The translations under genes and the position numbers were made by a program. A DNA stretch of 30,676 nucleotides, from NCBI GenBank assembly GCA_035504095.1, contig DATJSN010000057.1, forward strand, positions 1 through 30,676, written 5' to 3'. The notes beneath the pieces were generated by a model. That model did no database searches and was not told the DNA's origin. It saw only the letters and a list, made by a program, of their open reading frames with translations. Position 1 is the first letter of the stretch. Each line of letters begins with the position of its first letter. This stretch comes from DATJSN01 sp035504095. Its GTDB lineage: Bacteria > Planctomycetota > Phycisphaerae > WQYP01. Positions 14,168-22,330 of this stretch are shown here, one piece after another.

Positions 14168-14887
14168 ATGTTGCATTTCGGCCCTGACAAATCCACACCA
14201 GCACCCCACCGCGATGCGATTTATCCGCCGTTTGCCCATATCGACGACACGCCGGAAGATCACAGACGGCGCGAACAGATGATCCAGCAGCAGATCGTCG
14301 CCCGATCGATCCGAAACCCGCGCGTTCTGGGCGCGATGTCCCGAGTTCCGCGGCATTTATTTGTTAATCCCGACCAGCGCGCCGAAGCCTATCAGGACCA
14401 GGCCCTGCCGATAGAGCATCAGCAAACCATCAGCCAGCCGTACATCGTGGCGCTGATGTCCGACCAGGCAGACATAAAACCGCAGCATCGGGTTCTGGAA
14501 ATCGGGACCGGCAGCGGCTACCAGACGGCGATACTGGCTTTATTGGCCCATGAGGTATATACTGTCGAACGAATCGAAGAATTGTCCAAAGGCGCTCAGT
14601 CCGTTCTGACCGGGTTGGGTTTTACCAATATCTTTTATCGCATCGGCGATGGTACATCCGGATGGCCGGAACATGCGCCTTTTGATCGCATTCTGGTTAC
14701 CGCGGCTTCGGCCAAGGCACCGCAATCGTTGCTGGATCAACTCTCGGACGGCGGCAAACTGATCATTCCGCTTGGCCAAAGCGACCTGCAGATGCTAACG
14801 GTGATTGAAAGACGCGGTGATCAATTTCATTCGGAAAAATTAATATCGTGCCGGTTTGTGCCGCTCATTCATGAACGCAGTGGATAA
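14168..14887 (+). CDS. pcm: Protein-L-isoaspartate O-methyltransferase
   Basis: A 239-residue protein from ATG 14168; a GTG six codons upstream (14150) would put the -10 inside the gene. The family signature QTISQPYIVALM is at residues 86-97, the SAM-binding VLEIGTGSGYQTA at 109-121 and GDGTSGWPEHAPFDRILVTAA around 165-185. The C-terminal strand order GGKLIIPLG...QML is typical. It methylates isoaspartyl residues in aged proteins to start repair, in the cytoplasm or, in some diderms, the periplasm; no signal peptide is seen. An N-terminal extension of about 30 residues (PAPHRDAIYPP) precedes the conserved RREQMIQQQI. It lacks a Shine-Dalgarno and may be leaderless. Confidence 0.93.
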   Translation: MLHFGPDKSTPAPHRDAIYPPFAHIDDTPEDHRRREQMIQQQIVARSIRNPRVLGAMSRVPRHLFVNPDQRAEAYQDQALPIEHQQTISQPYIVALMSDQADIKPQHRVLEIGTGSGYQTAILALLAHEVYTVERIEELSKGAQSVLTGLGFTNIFYRIGDGTSGWPEHAPFDRILVTAASAKAPQSLLDQLSDGGKLIIPLGQSDLQMLTVIERRGDQFHSEKLISCRFVPLIHERSG

Positions 14888-14889
14888 AT

Positions 14890-15204
14890 TTAAGTCAAAA
14901 CGTCTTCCAGCAAACTTACGGATATAACATAACCACGGTGAACCATTACCATCGAACGGTTGGCGCGCACGCCCAGGTCGCGCGTCTGGGAAATGTAATA
15001 ATCCTTGGTGGAACGGCTGTCGTTGGTATCGTGTACGTCCGCTTCTTCGAGGACCAGAACGTCCACATGCACAGACTTGAGCGTACCGATGTAGATGAGC
15101 GGACCAGGCGTGTCCAGAATGACCACCCTGCCGCAGAGGCTTTCCAGCGGGTGGGTTCCCTGTGACGTGGATACAGTGGATATACTGGCATCAGATCGCC
15201 GCAT
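14890..15204 (-). CDS. Small conserved-looking protein, possible Sm/SH3-like beta-barrel
   Basis: A 104-residue protein. Residues 21-60 read as alternating strands: LCGRVVILDTPGPLIYIGTL, then VHVDVLVLEEADVHD. These are followed by an insert rich in Ser/Thr/Lys and then GVRANRSMVMVHRGYVISVSLL. The strand order with G..V.LDT....IGTL resembles an Sm/Hfq-like barrel with a final V.V....V.S strand. This is inference from pattern, and no family name is claimed. Start support is good: AAGGA lies six bases before the ATG, with TATAAT at 15238-15243. It ends two bases from the pcm stop, tail to tail. An RNA- or nucleotide-binding role is possible but not shown. Confidence 0.8.
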   Translation of the reverse strand: MRRSDASISTVSTSQGTHPLESLCGRVVILDTPGPLIYIGTLKSVHVDVLVLEEADVHDTNDSRSTKDYYISQTRDLGVRANRSMVMVHRGYVISVSLLEDVLT

Positions 15205-15237
15205 CTTTTTTCCTTGCCGTGAACCTGAAGTTAAAGC

Positions 15238-15267
15238 ATTATAGTGCTTCGGCGGAGTACGTGTTTA
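15238..15267 (-). promoter_or_regulatory. Promoter of the small beta-barrel-like gene
   Basis: On the minus strand TAAACA (15262-15267) and a perfect TATAAT (15238-15243) are 18 bp apart. The predicted start at about 15231 leaves a leader of some 27 nt containing AAGGA before the ATG at 15204. The same region must also carry the promoter of the divergent gene at 15287. Confidence 0.5.
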
Positions 15268-15286
15268 CCGCCTGAAAGGACTCACG

Positions 15287-16111
15287 ATGATGCCGATATC
15301 GCGGTTGGGCAAATCGAGCTGGCTGGTCATACCGACCGCATGTATGGTTTTGGCCGCGGTGCTGATGACCGGCCGCGTTTCTTTGACCAGCGCCCAACAG
15401 GCAACTCCTTCGCCACAACCGCAAAGTGACGTATTGAGTCCGAGCGACATCAGTAAAATCCGGTTGTGGGAAATGACTTTTCCGGATTCGACGCCGCTAC
15501 AGGGAACGATTCTGGACCGCGAGCAAACACTGCATCAATTCTGGACCTCGGTGATACTAAAAAACCCTGATTATCAAAATATGGACCTGACGCAACAGGA
15601 TTACGAATCATTCATCAGCCCCAATAATCTTGTCAACCAGGTGCGTTTAATGCTGGAATTCGGCGATCCAAGCTACTGGGACAAAATTCAAATCGACAAC
15701 GACCCGCAAGTGATGATTACTTTTCGCTCTTCCATTCAGCCGTTTATATTGCAAAGTTGCGCGACGGTCGGCTGCCATCGCGATCAGACCTTTAAAGGGT
15801 TCACACTTTTTGCCGATGGCGGCTCACCGGACAGAGCCGAGACCTATACTAATTTTTATATTCTCTCAACGTATACCTTTAACGGAATGCACCTGATCGA
15901 TCGAAACAATCCGCGTCATTCACTGATCCTTCAATATATGCTTCCGCCGGACACGGCCATATATGCACATCCCGGAAAAACGGGGCCGCAGCAGCAAGTT
16001 TTTAATGTTGAACAGATGATTCAATGGATCGATTCGCTGCGCTTTCCCATGCACGATTATGGAATCACTTACCAGATGCCGCAGGAGCAGCCGGCCGCGG
16101 CGGGTCAGTAG
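15287..16111 (+). CDS. Secreted cytochrome c-like protein with a single CX4CH motif
   Basis: A 274-residue protein. The N-terminus has a basic stretch, a hydrophobic core at about residues 12-28 and AQQA near 36-39, a plausible signal peptide. The only haem-type motif is CATVGCH, a CX4CH rather than CX2CH, in a context (PFILQSCATVGCHRDQTFKG) typical of planctomycete cytochrome-like exported proteins. Candidate axial methionines lie in FNGMHLI and LQYMLPP. The part before the motif (about residues 45-160) has no recognised domain. If haem is bound, maturation must tolerate the longer spacing, as in some cytochromes c3. The motif could instead be structural. AAGGA lies six bases before the ATG. 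It converges on purU, 26 bases away. Confidence 0.75.
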   Translation: MMPISRLGKSSWLVIPTACMVLAAVLMTGRVSLTSAQQATPSPQPQSDVLSPSDISKIRLWEMTFPDSTPLQGTILDREQTLHQFWTSVILKNPDYQNMDLTQQDYESFISPNNLVNQVRLMLEFGDPSYWDKIQIDNDPQVMITFRSSIQPFILQSCATVGCHRDQTFKGFTLFADGGSPDRAETYTNFYILSTYTFNGMHLIDRNNPRHSLILQYMLPPDTAIYAHPGKTGPQQQVFNVEQMIQWIDSLRFPMHDYGITYQMPQEQPAAAGQ

Positions 16112-16137
16112 AAGCCCGCCTGGAAAATTATTTCAGA

Positions 16138-17046
16138 TCACCCGCCGATGGGACGGGCGAAGCTGCTGATTCCCGGTTTAAAGACCACCTTATCTTCAAC
16201 GACGACCAGTTCTTCATTGAGGAAAAATTTGACCGCTTTGCCGAGCGTAACGGCTTCGAGTTCGAGCCCGCGTTCGCGGACGTCCTGAGCCTGATCGACG
16301 CCCACATTGATGTGAAACACGTCCTGCAGGATGATCGGCCCCTGGTCGAGTTCTTCGGTTACAAAATGAGCGGTGCAGCCGGTTACGCGCACGCCGCTTT
16401 CAAAAGCCTGACGATAAGGACTGGCCCCAGGAAAATGCGGCAACAGCGATGGATGAATATTGATGATTTTCCACCGCCATTTTTGGACGATTGGCGAGGA
16501 AAGAATCTGCATGTATCGAGCCAGGACGATCAAATCCGGCTCCAGGGCGCGCAAACGCTCGAAGAGCCAGTTCATGTGAGCAGCTTTTTCCGTTTCGCCG
16601 GGACCGGAGGGTTTATATTCAAAATGAAGCCCCGCCGTTCGCGCTTCAGGTTCAAGCGTGGGATGGTTGGAGAGCACTGCGGTGAAGACGCCGGACAACT
16701 CGCCGTGATTGGATAATTCGATGAGTTTACGCAGGCAGTGCGGTTCGCGGCTGGTCAGGAGAACGATTTTTTTCGGCTTGCGCGACTTTTGCAGCGTGAT
16801 CCGGACTTCCATGCCGATCTGCCGGCCCTGATCCAACAAACCCGTGATCAACTGATCCAGTGAGAGGGTCATTTCCTTAAGGTCCACGAGCATATCCATG
16901 ACGAATACGCCCTGAACAACACGTTGTTCCGTGTCTTCGATGTTGATGCCATGCTCGGCAACGTAGGTGGCGAAACGCGCCACGACGCCCTTTTGATCGC
17001 GCCCCTGAACCGAGAGCACCGCAAGCACTTTGCCGGATTCCTGCAT
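16138..17046 (-). CDS. purU: Formyltetrahydrofolate deformylase PurU
   Basis: A 302-residue protein. An ACT domain occupies residues 1-85 (VLAVLSVQGRDQKGVVARFATYV), followed by a formyltransferase fold. The catalytic triad is visible: N196 and H198 in INIHPSLLPHFPGA, and D234 in FVTEELDQGPIILQ. It hydrolyses 10-formyl-THF to THF and formate, balancing one-carbon pools, and the ACT domain usually senses methionine or glycine. The ATG at 17046 was chosen because GGAAGGG lies seven bases upstream; a start ten codons earlier has none. It is the last gene of rrf2-DUF502-ROK-purU, 31 bases after the ROK stop. Confidence 0.95.
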   Translation of the reverse strand: MQESGKVLAVLSVQGRDQKGVVARFATYVAEHGINIEDTEQRVVQGVFVMDMLVDLKEMTLSLDQLITGLLDQGRQIGMEVRITLQKSRKPKKIVLLTSREPHCLRKLIELSNHGELSGVFTAVLSNHPTLEPEARTAGLHFEYKPSGPGETEKAAHMNWLFERLRALEPDLIVLARYMQILSSPIVQKWRWKIINIHPSLLPHFPGASPYRQAFESGVRVTGCTAHFVTEELDQGPIILQDVFHINVGVDQAQDVRERGLELEAVTLGKAVKFFLNEELVVVEDKVVFKPGISSFARPIGG

Positions 17047-17077
17047 GTAAAAACCCTTCCTAAGAGCCTCTAACAAA

Positions 17078-18049
17078 TCAATGAATGAACGCTTCCCGCG
17101 CCAGTTCCGCGGCGCCGATCATACCCGCATCGTTGCCGAGTTCCGCCAGGCCGATTTCCACATGCGGCGCGTCCATTTTCCAGAACTGTTCCATAAACGC
17201 CTGACGAACGCGCGTAAGCAAAAAATCACCCGCGGCCGCCATGCCGCCGGCCAGAACGATCATCTGCGGGTCATACGCGTGGACGATATTGACGCACGCG
17301 AGACCGAGAAACTCGCACGTTTTTTCCCAAATCTCCAAAGCGACCGAATCCCCCGCCTGGGCGCTCTGTTCCACATCGCGAGCTGTAACCTGACCAACCG
17401 TTTGCATAACCTGGCGCAGGCTCGATGGGCGCTCCGGGTGCTCTCTGAGCATCCGCATCGCATGCTGGCCAGTGCGGCTGGCGGCGGCATAAACCTCCAG
17501 GCATCCGTGCTGGCCGCAGCCGCACAGGTCGCCGCCGGGAACCATAATCATGTGACCAAATTCGCCTGCGGAATCAAAAGATCCGTGAACAAGTTTGCCG
17601 TCCTGCACGACTCCGCCGCCGACACCTGTGCCCAGGGTGATCATGACAAAATCATTAATCGCTCGGTCCCGTCCGGCGCCGGCGCGGTATTCGCCGTAGG
17701 CCGCGGCTTTGGCGTCGTTTTCGAGAATCGCGGGTTTGCTCAAAGCGCCGCTGATCCGTTCGCGCAGCGGTACATTGAGCCAGCCCGGCAGATTGGCGCT
17801 GCGAAACACCACGCCGCGTTTGGAGGAAAGCGGGCCGGGCGAAGCAATTCCCACGGCGGCGATTGCGTCCATGGCTACCCGAGCGGTTTTTACCGCTTCT
17901 TTGGCCGCCTGGATCATGTTGGCAATGACCGCATCCGGACCGACGCCGGTACTGACGGACACTTTGCCGATCAGTTTTGAATTTCCAGCAATCACGCCGG
18001 CCTTGATGTTGGTTCCACCCAGGTCCAGACCCAGGCAAAGATTGCTCAT
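17078..18049 (-). CDS. ROK-family glucokinase
   Basis: A 323-residue protein with the ATP-binding DLGGTNIKAGV at residues 9-19, the catalytic END motif (D112) and GTGVGGGVV at 140-148. The ROK zinc site is present: H166 with CGCGQHGC at 176-183. The glycine-rich VLAGGMAAAGD near the C-terminus is also typical. No N-terminal HTH is present, so it is a sugar kinase rather than a repressor. Glucose or a related sugar is the likely substrate, but the sugar cannot be read from sequence. It lies between DUF502 and purU on the minus strand. GGAG is about 11 bases before the ATG. An 87-bp gap separates it from DUF502. Confidence 0.92.
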   Translation of the reverse strand: MSNLCLGLDLGGTNIKAGVIAGNSKLIGKVSVSTGVGPDAVIANMIQAAKEAVKTARVAMDAIAAVGIASPGPLSSKRGVVFRSANLPGWLNVPLRERISGALSKPAILENDAKAAAYGEYRAGAGRDRAINDFVMITLGTGVGGGVVQDGKLVHGSFDSAGEFGHMIMVPGGDLCGCGQHGCLEVYAAASRTGQHAMRMLREHPERPSSLRQVMQTVGQVTARDVEQSAQAGDSVALEIWEKTCEFLGLACVNIVHAYDPQMIVLAGGMAAAGDFLLTRVRQAFMEQFWKMDAPHVEIGLAELGNDAGMIGAAELAREAFIH

Positions 18050-18136
18050 ATCGTGCAGAACTCCATTGGGATTCAGGCGCGCTCTGCTGACCCTGTAAGA
18101 CCAGAGAATCTAAGCTCTGTTGGACTTTATCGGCAT

Positions 18137-18913
18137 TTAAATCCCGCGCCCAGCACCGTCCGGGGCGGCCTGATCCGCCGTCGTTTTTTCGCCAAAATTC
18201 AGATGTGACGGCGCCAGCAAACCGCCGCTGAGGACAATTTTAATCGCCTGATCCACGGTCCAATCCGTGTTGCGGACCTGCTCCTCCGGGATCAACTGGA
18301 AAAAACCGCATGTAGGGTTGGGAGTCATGGGAATAAAGACCGATACATAACGATGCGCGCAGGAACTATCGGTGATTTCATTGGTAACAAACGCTATCGT
18401 CCACATGCCCGGCCCGGGGAAGGCCACCAGAACGACCCTTTGAAAGCCGGCGCCGCCGCCACCCTGCCGGAATACGCTGATCACCTGTTTGGTGGTTCCA
18501 TAAATGCCCTTGAGCAGCGGCAGGTGTTCGACGAAATGATCCACCGCATCGAGCAGTTTGCGCCCGAGCACCAGCGTGGTCAGCACGCCAACCAGATAAA
18601 CAAATACGACGGTCATGATCACGGCCAACACCGGCGCCACGTACGTTTGTGCTATATGATTATTTAAATGCGTAAAATCCTGAATAAATTTGAAGCTCAC
18701 CAGGAGGCTCGCCGCCTGGCCGGAAATCGACTCGGCGATTCCGAAGAAGATATTGATGATCCATATGGTGATCAGAAACGGCACCAGCGCGATCAGGCCG
18801 CCGATAAACACCGATTTGAGGTGCGCGGAAAAGCCGCCGGATTTGGCCTTCGTCGCAGGAGCGGCGGAAGGAGAAATCGACGGAGCGGAATTTTGGGCAT
18901 CGATATCGGTCAT
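18137..18913 (-). CDS. DUF502 family inner-membrane protein
   Basis: A 258-residue protein. The N-terminal 30 residues are Ser/Ala/Pro-rich. Transmembrane segments are at about 34-57 (FIGGLIALVPFLITIWIINI) and 90-112 (VLAVIMTVVFVYLVGVLTT). The conserved DUF502 parts follow: LPLLKGIYGTTKQVISVF at about 134-151, FPGPGMWTIAFVTNE, and FIPMTPNPTCGFFQLIPEEQV. The function of DUF502 is unknown; it is widespread in diderms and plant plastids. Its ATG overlaps the rrf2 stop as ATGA, so the two are co-translated. The C-terminal tail carries no motif. Confidence 0.92.
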   Translation of the reverse strand: MTDIDAQNSAPSISPSAAPATKAKSGGFSAHLKSVFIGGLIALVPFLITIWIINIFFGIAESISGQAASLLVSFKFIQDFTHLNNHIAQTYVAPVLAVIMTVVFVYLVGVLTTLVLGRKLLDAVDHFVEHLPLLKGIYGTTKQVISVFRQGGGGAGFQRVVLVAFPGPGMWTIAFVTNEITDSSCAHRYVSVFIPMTPNPTCGFFQLIPEEQVRNTDWTVDQAIKIVLSGGLLAPSHLNFGEKTTADQAAPDGAGRGI

Positions 18914-19347
18914 ATATAGTACATCTGGCCTCCGCGGCTCTTTTGACTTACCTGCTCCACCAGCGCCGCCAGGGTGGTCGTCGTCAATATTTCCGTCAGA
19001 GCGGCGGAAAGCGCATGGTGCAGCATTTCCACCGCCAGTTCGCCGGGCCTGGGATCATCGAGAGGTTCATTGTCTTCCTGGGCAAGTTTTTTACCTTCCA
19101 GCCGGGCGATCACGTCACCGATGAGAATTTCCCGAGGATGCCGCGATAAACGGTATCCGCCCATGGCGCCGATTTTGGAAACCAGAAATTTCCCCCGGGC
19201 CAGCGCCGAAAGGATCGATTCGAGAAATTTGGATGGAATTCCTTCACGCGAGGCGATTTGGCGCGTCTGCAGATAGCCCCGTGCATAGGATTCAGACAAA
19301 CAGATCAGGGCGCGTATTCCATATTGTGTACGCTTAGATAACTGCAT
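18910..19347 (-). CDS. Rrf2-family transcriptional regulator without Fe-S cysteines
   Basis: A 145-residue protein from ATG 19347, chosen because GGGAG lies five bases upstream; an in-frame ATG four codons earlier lacks one. The winged-helix N-terminus MQLSKRTQYGIRALICL is followed by TRQIASREGIPSKFLESILSALARGKFLVSKIGAMGGYRL, the standard Rrf2 recognition helix and wing. The three cysteines that hold the [2Fe-2S] cluster in IscR/NsrR are absent from the region after the wing (DNEPLDDPRPGELAVEML), so it should sense something else, as CymR does. It heads the operon with DUF502, ROK kinase and purU. A 15-bp palindrome at 19393-19407 is a likely autoregulatory site. Confidence 0.92.
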   Translation of the reverse strand: MQLSKRTQYGIRALICLSESYARGYLQTRQIASREGIPSKFLESILSALARGKFLVSKIGAMGGYRLSRHPREILIGDVIARLEGKKLAQEDNEPLDDPRPGELAVEMLHHALSAALTEILTTTTLAALVEQVSQKSRGGQMYYI

Positions 19348-19392
19348 GAACGCTCCCAAGGTCCATGATGATTGTACGAGCGGTCATCGGGA

Positions 19393-19407
19393 GCGGCAAA
19401 TTGCCGC
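19393..19407. promoter_or_regulatory. Perfect palindrome GCGGCAA-A-TTGCCGC, candidate Rrf2 operator
   Basis: A perfect 7+1+7 inverted repeat, 45 bp upstream of the rrf2 ATG, in the divergent region shared with the signalling gene at 19501. Position and symmetry suit autoregulation by a dimeric Rrf2 protein. Confidence 0.4.
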
Positions 19408-19500
19408 CGGAGTGGAACCGGAAGCGGAAAATTTCTGTTGTTTGACGAAAAAATATCGTTATGATGATTTTAGGTTTCGTCATCGGACCGGCGGAGGCAG

Positions 19501-21255
19501 GTGAGTTCGCGACGGAGCCGGGGGGTTATTCTCGGGCTAAAGATGGAAACTGCAATCAAACTGCAGCGCATACTTGCTTTGGGCGCTCCGACCCTCTCCA
19601 GCAGTGAAACGATCGAACAACTCAAACTGAACAACGAAGTCGTGATGGTTCAGACCATCGATGACGCGATTAACGCGCTGCGCGGCGGCGGTTTTGACGC
19701 CATTCTCGCCCAGTGCAGTGATTTTCTTCCGCTGGAGCGCTCCGCGGCTTCGCTGCAATCGAGCCTGGTTCTGGATACGCTTGGAGAAGGCGTCTGCATG
19801 GTCAGTCCGGCCGGGCGCATTCTGTGGGCGAATAAACGAATGCGACTTTGGACCAGCGACATCATCGAACGAATCCGTCAGGTGTGTTACGAGGCTTTTA
19901 AAGTTTTCTCCGCACCGACCGCCGGTGAAGCCGGCAAAGAATCAACTCCGGATATTTCCCTGCGTTCCAGAAAATTTTCCATCAACACCGACGACAACCG
20001 TTTTTTTGAACTCGTATGCTCGCCCGTATTGGACCTGGGCGGCAAAGTCTGCCAGGTGGCGGCCATTTGCTGGGATGCCACGCACATACGGCGGCTGCAA
20101 AAGAAACTCGACGCGATTGATCAGGCCGGAAATGAACTCGTCCGTTTGGAAAGCGCCGCGATCACCAAACTCAACGTGATTGAACGGCTGGCATTACTGG
20201 AGGAGAAGATCATCAAGTTTTGCCGCCAGCTCATGCAATTCGACCATTTCAATATCCGTCTTGTGGACCGGGCCACCAATAAGCTCGAGCCGGTCATCAG
20301 CGTAGGCATGCCGCCGGAGGCGGCGCAAATCGAATTGTTCTGCAGCACCGAAGGCAACGGGATATCCGGCTATGTGGCGGCGACGGGGCGTTCGTATATT
20401 TCGCCTGACGTCGCCCGTGATTCGCGCTACCTTCCCGGGCTGGACAGGGCCAAGAGCAGTCTGACCGTGCCGCTGATGCTCCGCGATCAGACCATCGGCG
20501 TATTTAACATCGAATCCGACCAATACGCTTTTTTCACCGAGGACGACCGGCAGTTCGCCGAAATTTTCGGGCGCTACGTCGCTTTGGCGCTGAACATACT
20601 GGACCTTTTGCGCGTGGAACGCTCCACCTCCGGCGGCGACCTGGTGCGCAATCTGGCCGGCGAAATCGCCGGACCGCTTAATGACATTCTCACCGACGCC
20701 GTCGCGATCAATGAACAGCACATGGACGACCATGACACACAGCGGCGGCTGACGGACATTGTGGCCAACATTGAAAACATCCGCCGTTCGGTCAAAGCGG
20801 TCTGCGAAGGGCCGCAGATGATCCTTGGGGTCAGGGACGATCAGCCATTGCCGGAAGAGCGCGCCGTGCTGAAAGGCAAACGGATTCTCGTGGCTGATGA
20901 TGAGTATCACATCCGCCGGACGCTCCATGACGTTTTGAGCCGCTGCGGGTGCGCGATCGACCTGGCCGAAGACGGCGCCCAGGCCTGTGCCAAACTCGCG
21001 TCGGAACCGCGTTATGACCTGGTTATTTCAGACATCAAGATGCCTCATAAAAGCGGCTATGAAATATTTTGCGCGGCACAGAAACTCGGGCACCATCCGC
21101 CGGTGATCCTGATGACGGGATTCGGTTACGACCAGAATCACAGCATCGTGCGCGCGTCGCAGGAAGGGCTGGCGGCCGTGCTCTTCAAGCCGTTCAAGAT
21201 CGACCGGCTGATGAAGGAAATCATCAAAACGCTCGGCGCCGAACAAAAGATGTAA
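19501..21255 (+). CDS. Pseudo-receiver/PAS/GAF/degenerate DHp/receiver signalling protein
   Basis: A 584-residue protein. Residues 22-80 look like a receiver fold without the phospho-aspartate (FDAILAQCSDF). A PAS-like region follows (LDTLGEGVCMVSPAGRILWAN, from about 92), then a GAF domain at about 240-375. Residues 383-440 resemble a histidine-kinase dimerisation helix pair, but the phospho-histidine position is G387 (LAGEIAGPLNDIL) and no ATPase domain follows. The C-terminal receiver is intact: D466/D467, phospho-acceptor D511, T539, K563. It therefore likely receives phosphate from another kinase, and no output domain is present. GTG 19501 has GGAGG three bases upstream; ATG 19543 is the alternative start. 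A -10-like TATGAT lies at 19460-19465. Confidence 0.88.
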   Translation: MSSRRSRGVILGLKMETAIKLQRILALGAPTLSSSETIEQLKLNNEVVMVQTIDDAINALRGGGFDAILAQCSDFLPLERSAASLQSSLVLDTLGEGVCMVSPAGRILWANKRMRLWTSDIIERIRQVCYEAFKVFSAPTAGEAGKESTPDISLRSRKFSINTDDNRFFELVCSPVLDLGGKVCQVAAICWDATHIRRLQKKLDAIDQAGNELVRLESAAITKLNVIERLALLEEKIIKFCRQLMQFDHFNIRLVDRATNKLEPVISVGMPPEAAQIELFCSTEGNGISGYVAATGRSYISPDVARDSRYLPGLDRAKSSLTVPLMLRDQTIGVFNIESDQYAFFTEDDRQFAEIFGRYVALALNILDLLRVERSTSGGDLVRNLAGEIAGPLNDILTDAVAINEQHMDDHDTQRRLTDIVANIENIRRSVKAVCEGPQMILGVRDDQPLPEERAVLKGKRILVADDEYHIRRTLHDVLSRCGCAIDLAEDGAQACAKLASEPRYDLVISDIKMPHKSGYEIFCAAQKLGHHPPVILMTGFGYDQNHSIVRASQEGLAAVLFKPFKIDRLMKEIIKTLGAEQKM

Positions 21256-21265
21256 AGAGCCGAAT

Positions 21266-22180
21266 CTATGTAGCCACCGCGTCTGCTTTTTTAGGCTGGG
21301 AATCGACGGTAAGACTTGCCGCGTGGAATTTACACAGACGCACGGCGCCGTTTCTGACTGCCAGCCAGGTCGCCGGCAGTTCGGTCCAGCAGCCGCTGTT
21401 AAAATATTCGACGCCTTGCTCATTGGCCGATCCGGACTGATGTGTATGCCCGCAGATCACCACGTCGCATTGCCGGCGATGCGCCTGGGCGATGGACTTG
21501 TCCTTGACCTTTTCAACGCAGTGTAAAAATATTTTCGAACGCGCCTTGGCCAGACGGGCCACATAATGCCGCCGGTCGAGTTTTTGCAGCGTGTTGTATA
21601 ACAAGTCCCCGAACCAGGTCATGATCGGGTGATCATCGATGAAATCGTCAAACACGTGCCCGTGCATCACGAGAAAATTCCTCTCTCCGCTGACGAATGT
21701 ATATTCATCGTGAACCTCGACGCCCAGGAGATGGGAAACAATTTCCGCCGGCCCGTCGTGATTGCCGCAGGTCCAGATTACTTCGATTTTGTCGGAAAGA
21801 TGCCGGATCATGGAAAGCACTTTCCAGTGTGTTTTTTTGAGCCGCCGGAAATCGATTGAATCAAAAACGTCGCCGTTGATGATCAGACGCCGGCTTTTGA
21901 GCTTGCCGGAAAGCATGCCTTCCAGAAAAGTACTCAGTAGTTTCGCCTGGCAGTTTTCGCACCCCAGATGAATATCAGAAATGATGACCGCGTCGAGTTC
22001 CATCGAACGATGATCAAAGAGCGGTAATCTTTCGTCATCGTTCGACTGGTTATCCGGATCCGGCCGGCGCGGAGCCCAGCGGCTTAAAGGGCCGCTGGTA
22101 CCATTGACCGCTTCAGTTGCTGCAGCATCGCCATTGGCCGGCGGCGCGAGCTTCTGGCGATATTGGCGTAACATATCCAT
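21266..22180 (-). CDS. LpxH-like metallophosphoesterase (UDP-2,3-diacylglucosamine hydrolase family)
   Basis: A 304-residue calcineurin-like phosphoesterase. Metal-site motifs are in order: DIHLG at 69-73, NGDVFD at 102-107, CGNHDG at 138-143, VMHGHVFDDF at 171-180 and CGHTHQSG at 243-250. This spacing matches the COG2908 family that contains LpxH, which makes lipid X from UDP-diacylglucosamine. The linker before GHTH (YNTLQKLDRRHYVARLAKARSK) is of the COG2908 kind. Residues 1-60 form a poorly conserved, Pro/Ala-rich extension. The substrate is not certain, since related proteins act on other phosphodiesters. The start has no Shine-Dalgarno. It converges with the signalling gene, leaving ten bases. 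Confidence 0.88.
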   Translation of the reverse strand: MDMLRQYRQKLAPPANGDAAATEAVNGTSGPLSRWAPRRPDPDNQSNDDERLPLFDHRSMELDAVIISDIHLGCENCQAKLLSTFLEGMLSGKLKSRRLIINGDVFDSIDFRRLKKTHWKVLSMIRHLSDKIEVIWTCGNHDGPAEIVSHLLGVEVHDEYTFVSGERNFLVMHGHVFDDFIDDHPIMTWFGDLLYNTLQKLDRRHYVARLAKARSKIFLHCVEKVKDKSIAQAHRRQCDVVICGHTHQSGSANEQGVEYFNSGCWTELPATWLAVRNGAVRLCKFHAASLTVDSQPKKADAVAT

Positions 22181-22222
22181 GTAACTGTTGTAACAACAAA
22201 GAGTTATGCAACTGTAAGTGTA

Positions 22223-22243
22223 GCGTTAACAAATGGTTAATGC
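22223..22243. promoter_or_regulatory. 21-bp dyad upstream of the LpxH-like gene
   Basis: GCGTTAAC (22223-22230) and GTTAATGC (22236-22243) form an 8-bp inverted repeat with one mismatch and a 5-nt spacer. It lies about 43-63 bp upstream of the LpxH-like ATG at 22180. It may overlap a weak TTGTTA/CATAAC promoter on the minus strand. The regulator is unknown. Confidence 0.3.
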
Positions 22244-22330
22244 GTGATGGCCTGTCCAATAATGCAAAGTTTTTATTTTTAATTTTCTGTGCACCGACCC
22301 GCAACGCACAGCCGATAATATTGAATTGCA

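Noticed and set aside
16024..16716. 230-codon plus-strand frame spanning the end of the CX4CH gene and purU
   Set aside because: It overlaps the purU catalytic region in antisense and lacks a ribosome-binding site.
17081..17980. 299-codon plus-strand frame opposite the ROK kinase
   Set aside because: The ROK motifs on the minus strand are unambiguous; this frame has no domain and mirrors GC-rich codon structure.
20194..20928. 244-codon minus-strand frame inside the GAF/REC protein
   Set aside because: It is antisense to recognisable GAF and REC coding sequence and has no start signal.
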